Below, in pieces: positions 24,065-34,037 of a DNA stretch of 64,000 nucleotides. The notes under the pieces were generated by a model. That model did no database searches, had not been told where the DNA came from, and worked only from the letters and a program-made list of their open reading frames with translations. The stretch lies in contig MU385714.1 in assembly GCA_022497155.1 (NCBI GenBank), forward strand, positions 744,001 to 808,000, written 5' to 3'. How positions within the stretch are numbered: the first letter of the stretch is position 1; each line of letters starts with the position of its first letter. The position numbers and the translations under genes were made by a program. The stretch is from Whalleya microplaca. Its lineage: Eukaryota > Ascomycota > Sordariomycetes > Xylariales > Xylariaceae.

Positions 24065-24684
24065 TTTGGCCAATGCCCGTTACGCTGCGACTAAGGACAG
24101 GGCAGGGGGCTGTCTCTCTCTACGCGCGCAGCTTTGCGATTTAGACTTTGACAATGACGACTATAGAAACCGTGCGATCAAACTTTTTGTCGGTATATTT
24201 ACACTGTACGATTTTCCCCCGGTCCTTCGCGAAATGTCTGTGCTTTTTCTGCCTCGGCAGCGCCACTTGTCAGGATATGTGATCCATTGATGTATTGTGT
24301 TGTTGTAGATGGTAGACTCTAAGCTAGTACTAACAGTGGGTACGATACGAATACATGGTGTGCAGGGATCACGTGACACCACTCGTGCGTAGGTGGGTCG
24401 GCCAGCTCCGGAAAGTAACGCGGACGGCACTAAAAGTCATGGCCAAAGCTTCGCTACCGCAAGCTCTCCGTACAAAATCCCTGCAAGGGATCGGCAAGTC
24501 GCCCTCCAAACCCCGTCACTCCCCAGAGTCTGGAATCAGGGAGGAGATTATCATCTCTCTCCCTTGATTTCGTCTACATGCCAATTGAAGTTTCTTGTCA
24601 TGTTCACTGATTTCACTCTGTTTTAATCTTAATGTGGTGTAATGCTAATAAGTGAATTGTGATAATACTATAATCATCGCAAGC
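24065..24684. promoter_or_regulatory. Divergent promoter region, elp1 / DUF3984 gene
   Basis: These 620 bases hold the 5' regions of elp1 (minus) and the DUF3984 gene (plus). The clearest element is the palindrome TCACGTGA at 24369-24376. The right end is AT-rich, with several in-frame stops just before ATG 24685. Confidence 0.6.
24369..24376. promoter_or_regulatory. CACGTG (E-box) palindrome
   Basis: The octamer TCACGTGA is a perfect palindrome with a CACGTG core, the binding site of fungal bHLH factors of the Cbf1/Pho4 type. It lies about 305 bases upstream of elp1 and 309 bases upstream of the DUF3984 gene, so it is central to the shared promoter. The sequence is seen directly; use by a particular factor is inference. 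Confidence 0.55.
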
Positions 24685-25785
24685 ATGGACGTCGCCTACA
24701 AGCAGCACGCCAACCAGGCCCGTCGAAAGAATAGGTCATCGACGAACCTAAACCACCTCTCCCTCGCACCTCTCACGTCGAAGCTCCCGCTCACGGATCC
24801 CGACGACCTACCCGAGTTCGTGGCACCGTCTTACCAGCACCACTCTTACCTTCAGGGCAAATCTGCCCCCACGACCCCTAGGCTCCTGCGGTCTCCTGCT
24901 CGGACTCGAGCTAGCTCGCCGCACGGCCACCGGGCGTCCGTTCACAACGTCCATCCCGTCACTAGTTTGCCCAAGAGCAAGTCTACAACCCACCTAAGAC
25001 ACAGTAGATCAGGGACAGCGTCGCCGCTGCCGAGACACCATGATCGGCCCGGCCCGAGGGACTCGCGTCGAGACAGCGATTGGATGTTGCGCGCGGGCGC
25101 TTTGATTAGCTCGGAGACGCGTGAGTCCAAGGGCCAGGCGTGGCTCGTCTCCCGAGAGAGTTCAACGAGCCTTGGCGGCATGCGGGATGCCGAGGAAGAG
25201 GCCTACGAGCGAGAATTGGCCAGGGAGAAAGAGCTCGCAAGCAGACAAGGCAGTCGTCGGGCCAGCCTGACAAATGCAGAAGGGGACATTCTCCCAATCA
25301 GCCGTCATGGCAGCCGTTATGGCAGTCGATCAGGCAGTAGAGTGGGAAGTCGAACTCGTGTGATGACGCCATTGGAGCGTTCTATGGACGAAGGCTATTT
25401 CGGCCAAGAGTTAGCAGGAGAAGAGCCCATAGACGGGCCTGACTTTGTGGGACTGGACGAAACACTCGAAGCTACTGAGGTAGATACAAGCCAGGCAGAT
25501 GAGGCTACGATCCGGAGACTATGCAGCAGAAAGAGCGCGGGGCTAGGGGCGTGGATGTGGTCCCTCTTTTCAGTCGAGGAGAATGACGAGGAGTCCGATA
25601 CCGCTGACGGCGAGACCACGGACGGTGAGACAGAAGAAAGCCATTTCTCACGCAGCGCAAGCACGGTTAGTTTTGAACATCGTTCGAGTATGCAAGAGGA
25701 GCAGTTTGTGCCCCCAAAACCGGACGAAGGTGGCTGGCAAGACGCGGCGTGGTTACTTAGTGTGGCGTCCAAAATCTTGCTGTAA
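24685..25785 (+). CDS. DUF3984 family protein
   Basis: A single exon encodes 366 residues from ATG 24685. The N-terminus YKQHANQARRKNRSSTNLNH, followed by LSLAPLTSKLPL, is the signature I associate with the fungal DUF3984 family (PF13136). The rest is largely disordered: Ser/Arg-rich stretches (SPARTRASSPHGHR, SRHGSRYGSRSGSRVGSR near 210-230), many RxxS sites for basophilic kinases and an acidic segment near 310-330. It ends in a short hydrophobic helix, WQDAAWLLSVASKILL, which probably closes the protein normally. No enzyme motif or membrane span is present. The function of the family is unknown to me; a phospho-regulated scaffold would be a guess. It shares its promoter region with elp1. 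Confidence 0.82.
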   Translation: MDVAYKQHANQARRKNRSSTNLNHLSLAPLTSKLPLTDPDDLPEFVAPSYQHHSYLQGKSAPTTPRLLRSPARTRASSPHGHRASVHNVHPVTSLPKSKSTTHLRHSRSGTASPLPRHHDRPGPRDSRRDSDWMLRAGALISSETRESKGQAWLVSRESSTSLGGMRDAEEEAYERELAREKELASRQGSRRASLTNAEGDILPISRHGSRYGSRSGSRVGSRTRVMTPLERSMDEGYFGQELAGEEPIDGPDFVGLDETLEATEVDTSQADEATIRRLCSRKSAGLGAWMWSLFSVEENDEESDTADGETTDGETEESHFSRSASTVSFEHRSSMQEEQFVPPKPDEGGWQDAAWLLSVASKILL

Positions 25786-28700
25786 AAAGTCCCGAGACAT
25801 TCATTAATTGGGTGATGGATGATAGATAAGACGGCACAATTACGAAACCGTGTTGACAGCAGATTTACCACGTGTGCGAGCAACACTGCAGGCGTTGTGG
25901 AAGGCGTTTTTGAATGGATTGGTCGAGATTATGAATGTCATCGGAGTGAATTTCGGATACTTATTGTTGAGGCTGGCTGTAGTGGGAAACAATGACAAGC
26001 TGGCGGTGAGAACATCAAGCTATAGAAACGGAAAGCAACCAATGTTTCGAGTCGAGTTTCATGCTAAAGTTCAATGTGTCCCGGCGCCCCTATTATACGT
26101 TCTTCTTCGCCTATTGTAACGATAGGGCGATATGAAGCTACGCAAGCCATTGCGATGTAAATAGTTTCGTCCTACACCGTTTCCAAGACGGATGCGGGGA
26201 ACTTTTTCAACGTATGTGCCTTGCCAACTCACAAGCGACCTAACCCTGGCGGCCCATGAACCATAAAAACAGGTTTGGGCCTATCGCTGTACTATTTGCA
26301 AGGTAATCGCGGCAGAACTTTCGTAGTTAAGTACGGTATCAACTTAGGTCACCAATAAAGAAGGGTAATTGTAGTCCTTAGCCTGACAACGCAACCGGTG
26401 AGTTGACAGAGCCAATTAGGGGGGAGAGAAAGTAAGCCAGTGTTCAACATGGAGCGCGCCAGAATACATATCGAGCAGTCTAGAAACTGAGGTAGTAAAT
26501 GTCGCCATGGTTATGGCGGCAGAAGGCAGAAGTTGTTCACCCATTCAGTGAATAGGAGTGCTACATAACAACGGCGATCTCTTGAAAAGGATCCATTCGA
26601 GATGTCTCCTTCGATCCCAAGGTCGATATGGCCTTGCCGTACAAGGTTGAACTGAACTGATCACTAGATGCCAGCCTTGCACTGACTGTCCAAGCTGGGA
26701 AGGTCACACATGGAATATTGACTGATGATATTCCGATTACGGATAACCGACCAGGCAGAAGACAAAGTTTCGACCGTAATAATCATGCGAGCCGCGGGGC
26801 TACCGTGCATATTGCGACGGTGCTGACCTACGCACGAAGGTCGAGACTGATTCGCTGGGATCCAATGTGGCATGGTATTGTATGTACCCGACGACGAAAC
26901 TTGGTAGATGTGGGACTGTCCGTCGTTGCAGCTCCGGCTCTTGCGCTCTTCACCACCAGCTCTCCAGATGCCAGACACTTGTCTTTTGTACATGTAAGAA
27001 CATTGATGAAGCTCATACTAACATACGTACATGATAGCGAGACCAATGGTAAGGTGCGCAACACTGTGGAACGTCACACGGGATTTCGGGGACTTAGGAA
27101 CTATGACGTTGTCGGGCCAGAACCCCACCGTGACATTCAGAAAAAGAACTTCTAGAATGAAGGCGTGATCAACGCCTCGCCGCGATTACACAAGGGTCCT
27201 CGGGAGGGACTTCATACTAGAGAATGAGGGGAAAGGGAAGATAATTCCGGTATCGCCTGGTCTCGAGCTGGAATGCTCCCACTTTTAGTACGTGTAATAT
27301 GGTATGTTGTGCGGGTTCGGTCGATCTTATTGATGAGGGAAGCTAGCGAATCCCGTCTTGAGTTGGTGTGGTCATCATCTGAAAAGGACCCTGCGCCGGC
27401 GATAGCCCCAAGTGCCTTGTCTTTGGCTGCTGCTGTATATATTTGTCATTGCTAGTGGGACTAAAACTGTAACATATCTCTCTAAGACTCTTCATAATCA
27501 GAAGAAATATTTCTCATGACTTAGGTGTCACTTATGACGGATAGCCCAGAAGAGCTCGATCGATAACGGACCAGGGGGAGAGAAGAGGAGGAGGGGAGTT
27601 AGGTACCTAGAGAGAGACATTGGAATGGGAGCTCTGCGCTGTCTTATTCCGTGGTGTTAGGTGATACGAGAAGATCAGTCTGGCACTTCTTACCCTCCGT
27701 TCTCGTCACGCTTACAAGTCTTGCTAAAGCCATCGGTAGTGACACGATAAGCAGTCAGGTTGGTCGTGGGATTAGCTTGGCAGCACCTGTTTCGATGCAG
27801 CTCAGGGTTCCAGCGCGTCCTAAAAACACCTAGTGGGCAAGGGCGGGGTGCAATAAGAACCGCGTGAATGTCGATCACAGAAGTTTCGAGCCATCCTCGA
27901 CTGGATGGTGGGCAGGCTGGCGGGAAAGCGTATTGAGACTTCCCGCCCAGCCCGTCTTGCCGCAACCTTTTTTCCCCCTGGATCACTGATCAGGCTGAAC
28001 TGATGCGACGATGGCGATGACTCGGCTTCGTAATAGAGCTCAAGCGAGTGCTTGCGAATATGGACAGTCTCGACCTTGCTGACTACCTATGTACTGCCAC
28101 CCCCGCGTCGAATCTTGGGGGAGTTTTATCTGATGAGGCGCGTTACCTACACTGATAAGCTGACGGCGCAGGTACTGCTTTATTAATGGCCGGTGATGTT
28201 CCCCAGGTAGCCTAGCAGCCTAAGGTAGGTCATGAATAGCTGGGTGCAACCATCAATAGGTACATATACTATAGATGGATGGCTGGACGGGTGGACTGAT
28301 GGATGATCTGGTTGGATAGCAGTGGTGGATGGTGTGAATGAACGATTGCATATGTATCAAAAGGCGAGAGTTGCCCCGCCAATTTTTTATTATTAAACTG
28401 CTCAGTTACCATCTACGCTTCGGTCTTTCGATTTATAGATATATAACTCAGCCCAAGACGTAACTAATAATAACCTTAAGTCGAGGACAAATCCCTAGGT
28501 AGTTTAGCAGGCTGCAGGCCTGTATTATGGCAGACTTACCTGGGTACTTACCTACCAAGATAGGCCCGAACCCACTCCATAGTGGAAGGGTCTTCCCAAC
28601 TACTGTAGCTACGATTACGTACATATCACCAGTGACGTTGTCTCTGGACCCTGACAAAACCCTTGCTAATTGAAACGGTGACCTTGGGACTTGCTCAACT

Positions 28701-29304
28701 CCGTACATCTCTCAGTCGCGTCCTGCTCGAATCCGTATTTTAAGGTATTGTACAATACCTTAGCCTATACATACGAGACCACTCCCAGCAGCAAGACACT
28801 ACACTGTCCATTCCTTGTTCCCGCTCTCAGCGATTCAATCGTCCAAGTAGTGTGTTTTTTTTTTCTTTTCGGGAATAGACGCCGGACGAGTTAAATAATT
28901 CGATTAAACACTGTGCACACGCCGCCCCCGTCGCAGACATTACCAGCCAGCCTACTTAGGTAATACCCATCACCACCATTTTGCTGCCGATAGACCCCAC
29001 CTAACCTAAGGCACCTTCTATCACCACTAGAGACTGGTTTAATAATAAAGTCGCTTGTGGGTTTTTTTCTTTCTTTTTTTTTATGTAAAAAAAGAAAACT
29101 GCCAAACGAACTTTCTCTCACGAACTGTATTCACCCTGTAAGTTTGATTCTCCGCCATACGCGAGAACCGAGCTTGGCTCATTCCAAAGTGACCACTACC
29201 ACTACCACCACCACCACCTTACTACTGGCACAGTCGACAGCCAATCCCATTCTTCCCCTCCATTCTGACCGGTAACTTCTTTTTACTTCAGCGATCCGAC
29301 GAAT
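25786..29304. other. Intergenic, 3.5 kb, no gene supported
   Basis: Several open frames of 60-145 codons occur (for example 26718-27155), but none shows a family feature or credible splice partners, so none is called. A TGGATGGATGGC-type run lies near 28275-28330. The final 450 bases are the promoter and leader of ypd1: poly-T and poly-A tracts at 29064-29098, a CCA/ACC repeat at about 29196-29219, and a probable leader intron at 29138-29291. Confidence 0.5.
29138..29291 (+). other. Probable 5'-UTR intron of ypd1
   Basis: A GTAAGT donor at 29138 and a TTTTACTTCAG acceptor ending at 29291 enclose 154 bases, with a GGTAAC branch-like site near 29270. The acceptor is 13 bases before the ypd1 ATG. 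The prediction rests on splice consensus only. Confidence 0.45.
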
Positions 29305-29914
29305 ATGGCTGCCAACGATCAGGTGAGAGAAACCTAAGAGACCCGGTCTTGGCCCTCATAGGTTTTCCAAAGCACTGACGCTTGCGATTTGTCTTACACA
29401 CAGAATGACGACGGCCATGACACTAGCAACATGCCCGATCTGGGAGACGCGGTCGACATTGTGACTTTTAGTCAGATTTTGGAGATGGACGAGAGTGAAG
29501 ACGACCGCGAATTCAGCAAGTCTATCGTCTTCGGCTTCTTTGAGCAGGCCGAGGAAACCTTCGAGAAGATGGACACAGCTCTGTAGGTACCCATTGGGAT
29601 TACAGCTCTTGCTTTGTTTTATTTGCGCATTATCGAGGCTGATTGTCGGGCTTTCGTCTAGGGAGGCCAAAAACCTCGACGAACTGTACCGACTGGGTCA
29701 CTTTCTGAAAGGTTCCTCTGCGACGCTGGGTTTGACAAAGGTTAAGGACAGTTGTGAGAAGATACAGCGATACGGCAAGAAGGAAAACGTCGATGGCACC
29801 CCGGAGACAGATGAGGCCCTCTGTCTATCCCGAATCACGGAAACGCTCAAGACCGTCAAGGCGGAATACGCCGACGTAGAGCAGACACTTAAGAATTTCT
29901 TCAACTCGACCTAA
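29305..29914 (+). CDS. ypd1: Histidine phosphotransfer protein Ypd1
   Basis: Three exons (29305-29322, 29404-29582, 29662-29914) encode 149 residues; the first has just 18 bases (MAANDQ). The protein is a single HPt domain (PF01627). The phospho-acceptor is His79 in LGHFLKGSSATLGL, the four-helix-bundle motif shared with yeast Ypd1 and Aspergillus YpdA. The preceding helix, FSKSIVFGFFEQAEETFEKMD, matches the response-regulator docking surface. Ypd1 carries phosphate from hybrid histidine kinases to the response regulators Ssk1 and Skn7, and so controls the Hog1/SakA pathway and oxidative-stress genes; it shuttles between cytoplasm and nucleus. It is usually a single essential or near-essential gene. 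Introns are 81 and 79 bases with good consensus, and frame is kept. Confidence 0.95.
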
Positions 29915-31520
29915 TCATCGGACAAGAGACGAAAGGGACGACTCGAGAGCGGGTTGTGCGGGCTAATCGTGCAGATATTCACTGTCAGTCGAGTCCTTAG
30001 CGTGCGGATCCCTTGATTAGGGTCCTTCGAGCATCACGAGAAACAACGGCTGCTCGAGGTCTGCGGAGGGACAGCAGCCACTTGCCCTCCTGGCTACGCG
30101 GCCACATCAGTTTACTTTACAATATACCCACACCTCCTCGGAGCGCTTGACACAGCTTCGATCATCAGATAGAACAGTTTTACATTCTACGACGGTTATA
30201 TTGAAGACGGGCGGGCATTCCACCAGAACCAAGACTCGATACATAGAATGCGACCGGTCAGGGTATACTTTGGATTTGGTCTGGGGAGCCCACACATGTT
30301 CCTCAGACCAGGCAGACAATTTGCGCTCCTTAATTGCAATTCGGATCGATATTCTCTATACCCATAGGCAACCTCCTCTTTCTACCGTGTGAACGAACAT
30401 GTCGCCATGCAAAAAGAGAGTGTATCCAGAAGTTCTACATTATGTGAGGTTATGATGGAAGCGTTTTTTTATTCTTTTTTATTTTTATTTTTTTGTTGGT
30501 CAAGATGTATCTTGACGTGTTTTCTTACGTCATAGCTGTGGTTTGCTTCTTTTGTGACGCAAAGCCGCTCTCTTTTCCCACGGTATCCCGTCTGTGCCTA
30601 TGCGGTTTTTTAATGCCTGGTTCCCCGGACTCGGGACGCTTTCCCAGCAAGGTAGCCTCGAACTCGACATCTGAGTCAACGGGATGTGGCCTAGGGAAAA
30701 ATTAACCCGATGTGCCTTATCTTACAGATGTATTAAAGATGCATGAACTCAGAAAAGGTCAGGTGTCGGGTGTTTAGGGTAAATTGCATAGAAGCTAGAT
30801 CCTTGCAGCATTGGGTGTGCTACTTTTCGCCTCGGTAGCTTGCATGCATTTATATCACTGAGAGCCGCAAATCCAAGTCAAAGACCCTGAACAATCCGTT
30901 CGCCCACGACATACCGATCACTTTAAGACACAAATGTTTCTTCGGCCCATAGTAGTGCGTTTATTATAATCATATAACCTCACCTTAAACTGTATGAAGT
31001 CGGTAAACTTTTGAGCATCCATCCGATCCGGAATCATCAGGTGGGTAGGTATATAGCAGTGGTCCGTGCGTCTGGATTATTTTGGGATGCAAGCTGAAAG
31101 CTGGGCTGCGGGAGAAGTCAACCCCTAATCCCTCTCTCATCCTATACTACCAATTATACACCCAATACCGAGCACGCTCTACTTAATACGGCTAGAAAGG
31201 AGACCAACGATCACTCTAAATGCTATTTGACGTAAATACTAGCGTCGGTTGAAGACGACGCCCTCATCGACTAGTTTACGTCAACCTATACTCTACCTAT
31301 TAGACCTATAGCGTAAATCCAGCCAGAGCCTGATATCTAAGTAGTGTTTCTAATAAATTCACACCAGGGCAAGGCTCGGCCAGCATTTGCTAGTCCAATA
31401 TTTGATCACGTCAAGGTTGCGGCCTCTATTGACAACTGAGAGCGCACGATAGTCGTAGGAAAGGTTGTATATTGTGGCAAAGCTTTCACAGGCCTGGACT
31501 GCCTCTCCATCTGAGCCAAG
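29915..31520. other. Intergenic, 1.6 kb
   Basis: No gene is supported. T-rich tracts lie at 30464-30495. A region of high TpA content (about 31140-31345) contains the interrupted palindrome at 31227-31284. The last 150 bases should be the promoter of the 2H-phosphoesterase gene. Confidence 0.5.
31227..31284. repeat. Interrupted palindrome
   Basis: TTGACGTAAATACTAG (31227-31242) is answered by CTAGTTTACGTCAA (31271-31284). The arms pair as 14 bp with a two-base bulge. Inside the loop CGTCG and CGACG can pair again. Each arm contains TTGACGTAAA, a CRE-like half. It may be a hairpin or a relic of a small element; no further copies were seen in the window. Confidence 0.6.
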
Positions 31521-32231
31521 ATGGCGCCTCAGTCAGGCCCAACGCACTTCTTGTGCATACCGCTTGTCAATGGAGACTCTCGACCTCAGCTTATGGCCAG
31601 CCTGTCGTCCTTCAAAGCAGACGTGACCAGCCCGGACAGCTTCGGTATACCGGCGACAGCTATCAGACCACTCGGTACTATCCATCTGACGCTCGGCGTT
31701 ATGAGTTTGCCAACAGACAATGATCTGGAGAGGGCAATAGCGTTCTTGAAAACGCTGGAGCCTCAGACAATTCTATCCAGCATCATCAAGGGTGCTGCCA
31801 CAACGACGGTAGATCCAGGTTCCGCGCATTCATTATCAATAACGTTGAGAGGTCTGCAATCTATGCACCCGCCCTCAAATACGTCGGTGCTCTACGCTGC
31901 ACCAGTCGATGCTGAGGGCACTTTGTTCAAATTCTGCGAGGCCCTACAGTCAAGGTTTCAGGACGCCGGCCTGATATCTAAACAAGAGCGGCCGCTGAAG
32001 CTCCATGCGACTATCTTGAACACGATATATGTCAAGGGGAAAAAGCAGCCGGGTGGAAAGAGGGGAAAGAAACTAGGAATCGATGCACATGGAATACTAG
32101 ATCGTTACGATGACTTCGTATGGATGGAAGACGTCCCCGTGGAGAAGATTGCAATCTGCAAGATGGGCGCAGAGAAGCAAGAAGACGGTGACGAAGCCTA
32201 CAAGGTCGTGGGAGAGAACCCTCTCATTTGA
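31521..32231 (+). CDS. AKAP7/ASCC1-type 2H phosphoesterase domain protein
   Basis: A single exon encodes 236 residues. Two HxT motifs define the LigT/2H phosphoesterase fold: HLT at 55-57 (GTIHLTLGV) and HAT at 162-164 (LKLHATILNT), about 107 residues apart, as in the AKAP7-like domain (PF10469). The KGKKQPGGKRGKK loop before the last strands and the end (WMEDVPVEKIAICKMGA) also fit that subfamily. 2H enzymes act on cyclic phosphodiesters or 2',5'-linked nucleotides. Animal ASCC1 carries this domain beside a KH domain, which is missing here. The fungal protein's substrate is unknown. The ATG at 31521 has a good context (AAGATGGCG), and the protein starts directly with the first strand of the fold. 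Confidence 0.88.
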   Translation: MAPQSGPTHFLCIPLVNGDSRPQLMASLSSFKADVTSPDSFGIPATAIRPLGTIHLTLGVMSLPTDNDLERAIAFLKTLEPQTILSSIIKGAATTTVDPGSAHSLSITLRGLQSMHPPSNTSVLYAAPVDAEGTLFKFCEALQSRFQDAGLISKQERPLKLHATILNTIYVKGKKQPGGKRGKKLGIDAHGILDRYDDFVWMEDVPVEKIAICKMGAEKQEDGDEAYKVVGENPLI

Positions 32232-32584
32232 TGGTCCTATACGCATATTTATATGAATAATGAGCGTCTTGTACCTAAAGGGTCCTAAACCAAGGTTGTC
32301 TGTCGCGCTAGAGCCTGGGACAGACAGCTGAAATGCAGCTGAAAGTTAGCACTGCCCTATCACCAGTATAACCGAACTTGACCCGGCGTTTTAGAAGGAT
32401 GCGGGACCATGCCAATCTCACCAACATACGTGTATATACATACCTGGGAATCGGCTGTATCGGCGACTCTGCTATAGGCAACCATAAATTTGAGGGCAAC
32501 CTGTCTTCATGCTGACGTAGTCTTTTACAAGAGGGACTCGTTCGGTGCCGGGACGATGCGTCGTTCTGCCTCCCTTGCGTCGCG
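32232..32584. other. Short intergenic between two same-strand genes
   Basis: These 353 bases hold the 3' end of the phosphoesterase transcript and the promoter of the coiled-coil gene. A nested inverted repeat around CTGGGACAGACAGCTGAAATGCAG and nearby is too short to interpret. Confidence 0.5.
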
Positions 32585-34037
32585 ATGAGCCCACCAGATA
32601 GACGGCGGGGTAGTTCCCATGCCCTTCGGCCCTCAGCCTCGTCACGAAGTAGTAATATGATCGCGCCGCCCCCTCGGGCCCAGCTTACTAGAGCATCGGC
32701 ATCAGCTTCCTCATCGTCGCCTTCGCACGGCCCTGACAGCGACAGCACGCGCGAGCCTGCGAACCCGGCGAGCAAGGATGGCGGGGCAGCGTCAGCTGCC
32801 AAAGAGAAGGAGAGCATTCTGCTCAAGGAGAAAGATGAGAAAATTGCAGAGCTGGAGCGGGAGCTGTCCGTTATGGAGACCGAGTTCACTCGGGAATTGG
32901 ACCGACTCTCTCGGAACGAAAGCGAGAACGCGAGCTTCTGGCAGGCGAAATATGCAAGTCTACACCAGCAGCTCTTACAGACCGACCCGGAACTACAGTC
33001 GCTGCGCGCCGAGGTCGGTACGAGAGAGGCTGAACGAGTTGAGCTGCGCGAGGGACTAGAAATGTTATGCAGACAGTTGAAGGAGCGTGACGACCAGATT
33101 CATTCGTTGAAGGGTCATGTCGCAGGGCTCAAGCAGTGGGTAAGCACGAACACAGCGAGGGGCGACCAAACAAGCGACGAGGAGTTTGGAGACGCCATGG
33201 CAAAACTGGGAAACGGGCTGCAGAATTGGGTCATCGTACATTTCAGAAGAACGCAACTTGGTAGGGTGGTCTTGCTATGCAGCCCATTGTCGTATGCTAA
33301 TGGACACAAGCAGATTTCACTCAGGTCGATAAACCAATCATAGACGACCTTAGTGAACTCGTCCCCATGTACGAGGAGCTTGCAGTTCATGCAAAGGTCC
33401 ATCTTCTACAGTGTATCGTGTCTGCTATTCTGGTCGAAACAGTGTTCGACTCCTATTTCGTCGGTCTCCCTAAAGACCATGCCACCCAATTGGCCCAGAT
33501 AGAGAACTACCTCGCATCTATCGGTGCGTGCCGCTGTCACATTTGTATTGTATTGGATGACAGCTGATCTTTTTTACAGGCTCAATTGAGGCCGTCAACC
33601 AATGGCGCGCGACGACACTTACGATGCTACGAAAAGAAGCTGCTCTGACCATGCAGGAGGAGACGACGGCCGTGGCAGCAAGCGTCGTCTCCAGGATCAA
33701 CCGCATTTTCAATGCGGTCACAGATGCGAATGAGACAGATTCGCGAAATCAAGCGCTCCGTGTGCTAGTAAACAACGCCATCGACCTAGCACGGCTACTG
33801 GTGGTGCAGAAGGCCGTCTTCAAGGTCAACATGCCTAAGTTGCTACCTCACCAAAGGGTCCTCTTTGAGGCGTCGACGATGGAGGACATCGGAGGCGAGG
33901 ATGAAGAAAGCCTGACAGCGCGTGAGATATGCTGTGTAACGTGTCCCGGAATCATCAAGGCCGGAGATGAAAGTGGTGGCCACCTCCATTTCACTAATGT
34001 CATATCGAAAGCTAGAGTCCTCTGTAGCCCTGAGTGA
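32585..34037 (+). CDS. Fungal coiled-coil protein, function unknown
   Basis: Three exons (32585-33260, 33314-33523, 33580-34037) encode 447 residues. The first intron has a weaker GTAGGG donor but a good GCTAATG branch. Residues 1-75 are Ser/Pro-rich and disordered. A coiled coil with heptads of Leu/Glu/Lys runs about 80-190 (KEKESILLKEKDEKIAELER and onward). The C-terminal half is globular and helical. It contains LQNWVIVHFRRTQL and, near 370-440, NNAIDLARLLVVQKAVFKV, TMEDIGGEDEESLTAREICC and HLHFTNVISKARVLC, which I recall as conserved blocks in uncharacterised proteins of filamentous fungi. No enzyme motif is visible. An adaptor role is possible but not shown. The final stop follows directly after the conserved VISKARVLC block, so the protein looks complete. 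Confidence 0.8.

Noticed and set aside
26718..27155. 145-codon open frame in the long intergenic region
   Set aside because: Amino-acid composition is unlike the neighbouring real genes, no motif is seen, and other frames are equally open. There is no splice partner or conserved block.
29064..29098. Poly-T / poly-A hairpin before ypd1
   Set aside because: It is explained by homopolymer tracts common in fungal promoters; the pairing has no sequence specificity.
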